DNA from: UBA9732 sp963609725
GTDB taxonomy: Bacteria; Spirochaetota; Spirochaetia; Sphaerochaetales; Sphaerochaetaceae
DNA: 5,812 nt
Assembly: GCA_963609725.1 (NCBI GenBank)
Contig: CAVDLI010000090.1
Span: 1 to 5,812 of the forward strand
Reading direction: 5' to 3'
The stretch's first letter is position 1, and each line of letters begins with the position of its first letter. The translations under genes were made by a program, and so were the position numbers. Shown piece after piece: positions 1 through 3,680 of the stretch. Below the pieces are notes generated by a model that was given only the letters and a program-made list of their open reading frames with translations, was not told the DNA's origin and made no database searches.

Positions 1-523
1 TTGTAAGAACAGGTCCTGCAATTACATCAAAGGTAAAACGAATATTAAATTTCCCACTTTCAAGCGCTTCAAGAAAATTCTTTCCATTAGAAATTTTTTC
101 AGTGTCTACGTTACTATCTTCTGCAGATGAATTTGAATAACCTATATAAAGATATGAAATTCTTGGTCCCACAGAAGCACCAAGACGCACAACTGAAAAC
201 AAATCACACGAAAGCCCTGCTGCAAGAATACCAGAAGCAAGAAGATTGGTTTGGTCAACAACAGCTAAGTCTCCAACTGCTGTAAGTCTTACAGGACCAA
301 TATTCATACGAGACTCAAGACCAATTGAAAGATTGTCTAAGCTAAATTTTGGTTCTTCTTCATCTCCGCTGTCTTGCTCTTTAGACAAAAATGCTCCGTT
401 TAAGTAACTTATGTTAGCCCCTACACTAAAAGAGAAAACATTTTTTGCCAAAGCACAAGGCGTAGCAAAAAGTAAAATTAGAAGAGTACATATTAAAAAG
501 TGATTTTTGCAAACTCTTCGCAT
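1..523 (-). CDS. Exported beta-barrel-like protein, partial (C-terminus beyond the left edge)
   Basis: The first 174 codons of a secreted protein of unknown function; the 3' end lies outside the window. A signal peptide is visible: basic start MRRVCKNH, hydrophobic core LICTLLILLFATP, then an ALA-K cleavage site near residue 26. The mature part begins NVFSFSVGANISYL and continues with alternating hydrophobic, Gly/Ser-rich stretches (LSIGLESRMNIG, VRLTAVGDLAVV, VVRLGASVG, FNIRFTFDVIAG), as expected for short amphipathic strands of an outer-membrane barrel. It is a diverged paralogue of the protein at 635-1237, which lies upstream on the same strand: VFSFSVGANISYLNGAFL matches VFNFSVGATAAYQGATL, and SGILAAGLSCDLFSVVRL matches NGIVSANLAVDLVIVRL. 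The start is uncertain. The GAGG motif (537-540) lies 13 nt before the ATG at 523 but only 7 nt before an in-frame TTG at 529, so the protein may be two residues longer. Export is well supported; barrel topology is an inference and no function can be assigned. Confidence 0.75.
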   Translation of the reverse strand, partial: MRRVCKNHFLICTLLILLFATPCALAKNVFSFSVGANISYLNGAFLSKEQDSGDEEEPKFSLDNLSIGLESRMNIGPVRLTAVGDLAVVDQTNLLASGILAAGLSCDLFSVVRLGASVGPRISYLYIGYSNSSAEDSNVDTEKISNGKNFLEALESGKFNIRFTFDVIAGPVLT

Positions 524-549
524 AGACAAGTCAAAACCTCACAATATGA

Positions 550-579
550 ATAATACAATTAAGAACAAAGAATATCAAA
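550..579 (-). promoter_or_regulatory. Weak candidate promoter for the partial exported-protein gene
   Basis: On the minus strand TTTGAT (574-579) and TATTAT (550-555) are separated by 18 nt, and the transcript would start close to the GAGG ribosome-binding motif. The -35 half overlaps the T-run of the preceding terminator. The region is AT-rich, so such matches arise easily. It is offered because the strong terminator just upstream implies the gene needs its own promoter. Confidence 0.25.
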
Positions 580-609
580 GAAAAAGCTGCACGGAAACAC
601 CATGCAGCT
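577..609 (-). terminator. Rho-independent terminator of the 635-1237 gene
   Basis: Read on the minus strand, AGCTGCATGG, a TGTTT loop and CCGTGCAGCT form a 10-bp stem with one G-U pair, followed by TTTTCTTT. It begins about 25 nt after the stop codon of the complete barrel-like gene. The wobble pair is stable only in the minus-strand RNA, which fits the direction of that gene. It separates the two paralogues into different transcription units. Confidence 0.9.
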
Positions 610-634
610 ATACTTCAATTTAAAATTATTACCT

Positions 635-1237
635 TTAGATAATTGAGTATCCAACACTAAGTCCAATAGAAGCTGCTTTCCAGTTATCTTTAATTGAAGA
701 GAAAAGTCCTGCCCAGTCGCCGTTTCCAATAGAAGTACTTGTTGGAAGTGTTCCGTATACACCAATAACGAGGTCTCCAAGAAGAACATCAACACCAGCA
801 TAAACATCTAAGTTAGCCTCTTTTAGATCCTTATTCCAACCTTTTGTTTCACCCTTTGCATTATTTCCAAGTCTAAAACTATCTTCTTCTCCAATTGTAT
901 AACCATACTCATATCCAAGACCTGCTTTTAAGCGAACAATTACAAGGTCAACTGCAAGGTTTGCAGAAACAATCCCATTGATAATGCCTTTATCATCATT
1001 TGGTTGATAATAGCATTTTGCATTTATGTCAAAGAAAAGAACCTTTGCATCAAGGTCTGCACCAAACTTGAAATCTTTAATGCTGACTGCACTAACCCCT
1101 CCATCAACTACTTCACCAAGTGTTGCACCCTGATAAGCAGCTGTTGCACCAACAGAAAAATTAAAAACACCACTTCCTGCAAATACACAAGCAGGGATTA
1201 CAATAGCCAAAACAAGCAAAATAAAACCTTTCTTCAT
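635..1237 (-). CDS. Small exported beta-barrel-like protein (about 200 aa)
   Basis: A complete 200-residue secreted protein of unknown function. The N-terminus MKKGFILLVLAIVIPACVFA is a typical signal peptide with two lysines, a long hydrophobic core and a VFA-G cleavage site near residue 20. The mature chain has alternating strand-like segments rich in Gly and aromatics (VFNFSVGATAAYQG, FKFGADLDAKVLFFDINAKCYYQ, VRLKAGLGYEYGYTIG, NLDVYAGVDVLLG) and ends IGLSVGYSII, consistent with a small 8-10 stranded outer-membrane barrel. It is paralogous to the partial gene at 1-523. The start is the ATG at 1237 because AGGAGA (1245-1250) lies 7 nt before it; an in-frame TTG at 1243 sits only 1 nt from that site. 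A cysteine at residue 17 (IPAC) could be read as a relaxed spirochaetal lipobox, but the VFA-G site and the barrel-like sequence favour ordinary cleavage. A terminator follows the gene directly, so it is probably monocistronic. Cellular role unknown. Confidence 0.85.
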   Translation of the reverse strand: MKKGFILLVLAIVIPACVFAGSGVFNFSVGATAAYQGATLGEVVDGGVSAVSIKDFKFGADLDAKVLFFDINAKCYYQPNDDKGIINGIVSANLAVDLVIVRLKAGLGYEYGYTIGEEDSFRLGNNAKGETKGWNKDLKEANLDVYAGVDVLLGDLVIGVYGTLPTSTSIGNGDWAGLFSSIKDNWKAASIGLSVGYSII

Positions 1238-1244
1238 TTTCAAG

Positions 1245-1250
1245 TCTCCT
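1245..1250 (-). promoter_or_regulatory. Ribosome-binding site AGGAGA that decides the start
   Basis: AGGAGA on the minus strand is 7 nt from the ATG at 1237 and 1 nt from the TTG at 1243. This spacing rules in the ATG as the start of the 200-residue exported protein. Confidence 0.8.
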
Positions 1251-1258
1251 TAATGAGT

Positions 1259-1287
1259 ATCTTAAGAGGAATAACCCCCTATTGCAA
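1259..1287 (-). promoter_or_regulatory. Candidate promoter of the 635-1237 gene
   Basis: Minus-strand TTGCAA (1282-1287) and TAAGAT (1259-1264) are spaced by exactly 17 nt. Each matches the sigma-70 consensus at 4 of 6 positions. The predicted transcript would start around 1252, just before the ribosome-binding site. The same TTGCAA-17-(T-A-rich) arrangement occurs before nadE. Supported by position and spacing only. Confidence 0.4.
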
Positions 1288-1312
1288 GTGCAAATTTGTA
1301 TTTCCTCTTGAG
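1261..1312. promoter_or_regulatory. Inverted repeat flanking the candidate promoter (possible operator)
   Basis: CTTAAGAGGAA (1261-1271) and TTCCTCTTGAG (1302-1312) are an 11-bp inverted repeat with one mismatch (a T-G pair on the plus strand); the inner 8 bp are perfect. The arms are 41 bp apart, about four helical turns. The left arm touches the -10 element and the -35 lies between the arms. This could be a two-site operator, or a stem in a longer leader if transcription starts further upstream. Confidence 0.45.
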
Positions 1313-1423
1313 TAGACACTTCCCAAACAAAAGTTTTTATAAAAAGTTACACCAGTTTTTGAAAAAACAAACAAAATATTTTTTAGAACTTTGTGCAAAA
1401 TGAGCTTTGAGGAGATTGGCTTT

Positions 1424-1443
1424 GGATTTGCAAGGATTTGCAA
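1424..1443. repeat. 10-bp tandem duplication containing TTGCAA
   Basis: GGATTTGCAA is present twice in perfect head-to-tail register (1424-1433 and 1434-1443), followed by a further G. Each copy carries the TTGCAA word that is also clustered upstream of nadE. Confidence 0.8.
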
Positions 1444-1483
1444 GATAAAAACCCCATTAAAATTGCAATAAACCAAATTTCAA

Positions 1484-1524
1484 GGACATAAGAGCATAAG
1501 GACATAAGGACATAAGGGGCATAA
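1484..1524. repeat. 8-bp tandem repeat (GGACATAA), about five units
   Basis: Consecutive units are GGACATAA, GAGCATAA, GGACATAA, GGACATAA and GGGGCATAA. Three are identical, one has two substitutions, and the last has a one-base insertion. The array lies about 12 bp beyond the nadE stop codon and is outside the coding sequence. Function unknown; it may simply be a slippage-prone microsatellite. Confidence 0.85.
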
Positions 1525-1535
1525 AGACCCCAAGA

Positions 1536-3434
1536 TTATAATAGATTTTTTTCAAGTTCATCTTGCCATGTACGAACACAAGCATCACTTGGCATACGCC
1601 AGTCACCTCGTGGAGACAAAGCAACACTTCCAACTTTTGGACCATCTGGCATACATGAACGCTTAAATTGCTGGGCAAAGAACCTCTTATAGAAAACTTT
1701 TAACCATTTAAGAATAACTTCATCACTATATTTTTCAGAAAAAGCATACTTTGCTAATCTATAAACTTTTGACGGAGAACTGCCCCATCTAAGAACATTG
1801 TACATGAAAAAATCATGAAGCTCATAAGGGCCAACAAAATCTTCAGTAATTTGACTTCCGGGGATAAGCTCTGGACTAATTGGCGTATCCAAAATAGCCT
1901 TGAGCGTATCAGAGAGAACATCATCCTGCAAAGTCCTTGCAACATAATCTACAAGCTCTCTTACAAGAGTCTTTGGAACAGATGCATTTACAGCATACAT
2001 AGACATGTGATCCCCATTGTAAGTAGCCCACCCAAGAGCAAGCTCTGAAAGGTCACCAGTTCCAATTACAATTGCATTATTCTTATTTGCAATATCCATA
2101 AGAACTTGAGTTCTTTCACGCGCCTGAGAATTTTCAAATGTAACATCATACTCATTTGGATTTTGGCCAATATCGGAAAAATGCTGCAATACAGAGGCCG
2201 ATATATCTATAGTCTTGACTGTACATCCATATCTTTCAGAAAGAACAACAGCATTATTACGAGTCTTAGCTGTAGTACCAAAACACGGCATAGTAATTGC
2301 AATAATACCATTATGAGGCAAATTCATCATATCAAATGCACGTGTTGTAACAATTAAAGCTAGCGTAGAATCAAGCCCGCCCGATATCCCAACAACCGCA
2401 CATTTACACCCTATATGCAACATTCTTTGCTTTAACGCAAGAGCCTGCAATGTTAACACTTCTTCAAATCTCTTATTAGCATCATTTGCATTACTTGGAA
2501 TAAACGGATGACTGGCAACTTCTCTTGTAAGCGCCGTTTCACCCATCTCAATGTCAAACCCAATATATAAATATTGCTTGTCATTGGTCGTCACATACGT
2601 ATTACGCATTCGTCTTTCATGCTCAAGACGTTGCAAATCAAGCTCTGTTATAAGAAGCTCATTAGGGCGCATACTATGACTTGCAAGACAAATTCCATTT
2701 TCACACACCATGTTATTGCCAACATAGACGAGGTCAGTCGAACTTTCTCCATCACCGGCATCGGCATACACATAACCGCACACCAGTCTTGCACTCTGGC
2801 CTTCAACCAAATTAAATCTATAGGCCGATTTCCCTGTAAACTCGTCACTTGCAGATATATTTGCAATAACTGTAGCACCGTTTATTGCATGATTTACACT
2901 AGGAGGATTTGGCACCCAAAGGTCTTCGCAGACTTCACAAGCAAGTCTAAAATAAGGGATTTGATTACAAGTGAAAATGAGTTTTCCGCTCATATAAACC
3001 TTATCATCTCCAAATTCAACTAACTCCTCATTTGGCAATGCAGGAGTAAACCAACGCTGTTCATAAAACTCTTGATAATTGGGAATATTGATTTTTGGAA
3101 CAATCCCCAAAACTTTGCCGCCAGATGCAACGATGGCGCAATTGTGAAGTTTCCCCCTAAATTCAACGGGAGCCCCAAAAACTACGACCATGTTTCTTGG
3201 AATATTTGAAGCCACTTTTACAGCACATTCTTTTGCTTCTTCAATGAGAGCTTGTTGAAAAAAGAGGTCTCCACAAGTGTAACCTGTGATACAAAGTTCA
3301 GGTAAAACTAAAAGATGGACACCCTCTTCATGAGCTTTTTTAACAAGTGAAAGGATTTTTTGTGCATTATAAGCACAATCAGCAACTCTAATAGATGGAG
3401 TTGCAGCTGCAACTTTGATAAAACCATGTCTCAT
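1536..3434 (-). CDS. nadE: Glutamine-dependent NAD+ synthetase
   Basis: This cytoplasmic enzyme catalyses the last step of NAD+ synthesis: deamido-NAD+ plus ATP and glutamine gives NAD+, AMP, pyrophosphate and glutamate. The 632-residue protein has both domains of the glutamine-using class. Residues about 5-270 are a nitrilase-type glutaminase with triad Glu46 (LPELCITGY), Lys114 (VPKINIPNY) and Cys169 (CEVCEDLWVP), which releases ammonia. Residues about 320-632 are the synthetase, with the ATP PP-loop SGGLDS (351-356), the GTGDLSELALGWATYNGDH segment (458-476) and NASVPKTLVREL (483-494). The C-terminus carries the conserved CMPDGPKVGSVALSPRGDWRMPSDA region. The length is normal for the family and nothing is broken. 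The ATG at 3434 is supported by GGGAGA (3442-3447), 7 nt upstream. It is transcribed alone, divergent from the nuclease-helicase gene, with a complex dyad-rich region upstream that may control it. Confidence 0.97.
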   Translation of the reverse strand: MRHGFIKVAAATPSIRVADCAYNAQKILSLVKKAHEEGVHLLVLPELCITGYTCGDLFFQQALIEEAKECAVKVASNIPRNMVVVFGAPVEFRGKLHNCAIVASGGKVLGIVPKINIPNYQEFYEQRWFTPALPNEELVEFGDDKVYMSGKLIFTCNQIPYFRLACEVCEDLWVPNPPSVNHAINGATVIANISASDEFTGKSAYRFNLVEGQSARLVCGYVYADAGDGESSTDLVYVGNNMVCENGICLASHSMRPNELLITELDLQRLEHERRMRNTYVTTNDKQYLYIGFDIEMGETALTREVASHPFIPSNANDANKRFEEVLTLQALALKQRMLHIGCKCAVVGISGGLDSTLALIVTTRAFDMMNLPHNGIIAITMPCFGTTAKTRNNAVVLSERYGCTVKTIDISASVLQHFSDIGQNPNEYDVTFENSQARERTQVLMDIANKNNAIVIGTGDLSELALGWATYNGDHMSMYAVNASVPKTLVRELVDYVARTLQDDVLSDTLKAILDTPISPELIPGSQITEDFVGPYELHDFFMYNVLRWGSSPSKVYRLAKYAFSEKYSDEVILKWLKVFYKRFFAQQFKRSCMPDGPKVGSVALSPRGDWRMPSDACVRTWQDELEKNLL

Positions 3435-3441
3435 GACATCA

Positions 3442-3447
3442 TCTCCC
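3442..3447 (-). promoter_or_regulatory. Ribosome-binding site of nadE
   Basis: GGGAGA on the minus strand, within AAAGGGAGA, lies 7 nt before the ATG at 3434 and fixes the nadE start. Confidence 0.75.
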
Positions 3448-3461
3448 TTTCAATACTCCCA

Positions 3462-3492
3462 TTGCAATATTGTTCAGTTGAAAATATTGCAA
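3462..3492. promoter_or_regulatory. 31-bp dyad over the nadE promoter (possible operator)
   Basis: TTGCAATATT (3462-3471) and AATATTGCAA (3483-3492) are perfect 10-bp inverted arms. Inside them TTCA (3473-3476) and TGAA (3479-3482) continue the symmetry, so 14 base pairs form with only one extra G at 3472. The dyad lies 28-58 bp before the nadE start codon and covers the candidate -10 and start point. No T-run follows in either direction, which argues against a terminator. Confidence 0.6.
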
Positions 3493-3509
3493 ACTTGCAA
3501 ATCTTGCAA
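3481..3509 (-). promoter_or_regulatory. Candidate nadE promoter
   Basis: Minus-strand TTGCAA (3504-3509) and TATTTT (3481-3486) are 17 nt apart, each 4 of 6 to the sigma-70 consensus. This would give a leader of about 40 nt. The layout mirrors the candidate promoter at 1259-1287. The repeated TTGCAA words make the exact -35 ambiguous. Confidence 0.35.
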
Positions 3510-3523
3510 CTTGCAACTTGCAA
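3494..3523. repeat. CTTGCAA direct repeats, four copies
   Basis: CTTGCAA occurs at 3494-3500, 3503-3509, 3510-3516 and 3517-3523. The last three abut exactly with a 7-bp period; the first is offset by two extra bases. The array resembles a small iteron or multi-site binding array immediately upstream of, and overlapping, the candidate nadE promoter. Confidence 0.8.
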
Positions 3524-3547
3524 AAATCTCTTAACCACAATATTACT

Positions 3548-3562
3548 ATGCAAGACTTGCAT
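3548..3562. promoter_or_regulatory. Perfect 15-bp palindrome ATGCAAG-A-CTTGCAT
   Basis: Seven-base arms (3548-3554 and 3556-3562) around a central A at 3555 are exactly complementary. The arm CTTGCAT differs by only one base from the CTTGCAA repeats next to it, so it reads as two opposed copies of the same half-site. It lies in the middle of the divergent region, where one site could serve both genes. Confidence 0.6.
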
Positions 3563-3580
3563 TGTTAACCCCAAATGCAA
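3557..3580. promoter_or_regulatory. Overlapping second inverted repeat TTGCATT/AATGCAA
   Basis: TTGCATT (3557-3563) pairs with AATGCAA (3574-3580) across a 10-base spacer that contains GTTAAC. It shares its left arm with the palindrome at 3548-3562, so in a single strand the two structures are mutually exclusive. Confidence 0.5.
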
Positions 3581-3666
3581 AGAAATACAAACTCAACAAG
3601 AGCATTCTTCATAATGTGTGATAATATTATTATTACTTGTTAGTACTTATATGCAAACATGCACAC

Positions 3667-3671
3667 AGGAG
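3667..3671 (+). promoter_or_regulatory. Ribosome-binding site of the nuclease-helicase gene
   Basis: AGGAG lies 9 nt before the ATG at 3681 and supports that start. Confidence 0.75.
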
Positions 3672-3680
3672 AAGTTAGAA

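Larger units (their letters stand above)
1251..1535. other. Non-coding region between nadE and the exported-protein gene
   Basis: No plausible gene was found on either strand. The region holds the candidate promoter and inverted repeat near 1259-1312, an AT palindrome TTTTTATAAAAA around 1340, a 10-bp tandem duplication (1424-1443) and an 8-bp tandem repeat (1484-1524). No convincing intrinsic terminator for nadE is visible: GGGG/CCCC at 1516-1531 gives only a 4-bp stem with no T-run. TTGCAA occurs four times (1282, 1428, 1438, 1463). Confidence 0.6.
3435..3680. other. Divergent intergenic region with clustered WTGCAA motifs
   Basis: 246 bp between the divergent starts of nadE and the nuclease-helicase. 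No gene was found. It contains ten WTGCAA/TTGCAW words (TTGCAA at 3462, 3487, 3495, 3504, 3511, 3518; ATGCAA at 3548, 3575, 3651; TTGCAT at 3557), organised as tandem copies and dyads. The part next to the helicase gene (3600-3660) is very AT-rich and should contain its promoter. Weak -10-like words GATAAT (3620) and TTATAT (3648) are present, without a good -35. Confidence 0.7.

Noticed and set aside
635..1237. Lipoprotein based on the cysteine in IPAC.
   Set aside because: Proline before the Ala-Cys is a poor lipobox and a clear VFA-G signal peptidase I site follows; not fully excluded for a spirochaete.
1241..1243. TTG as the start of the 200-residue exported protein.
   Set aside because: It is only 1 nt from AGGAGA; the ATG at 1237 has the proper 7-nt spacing.
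1516..1531. GGGG/CCCC hairpin as the nadE terminator.
   Set aside because: Only a 4-bp stem with an 8-base loop and no following T-run on the minus strand.
2574..3023. A 149-codon open frame on the plus strand inside nadE, and similar shorter frames elsewhere.
   Set aside because: They lie antisense to a gene with intact catalytic motifs, lack ribosome-binding sites and encode low-complexity Ile/Thr/Cys-rich strings typical of reverse-strand shadows.
3494..3523. CTTGCAA repeats as a CRISPR array.
   Set aside because: The units are 7 bp, abut without unique spacers, and no cas gene is present.
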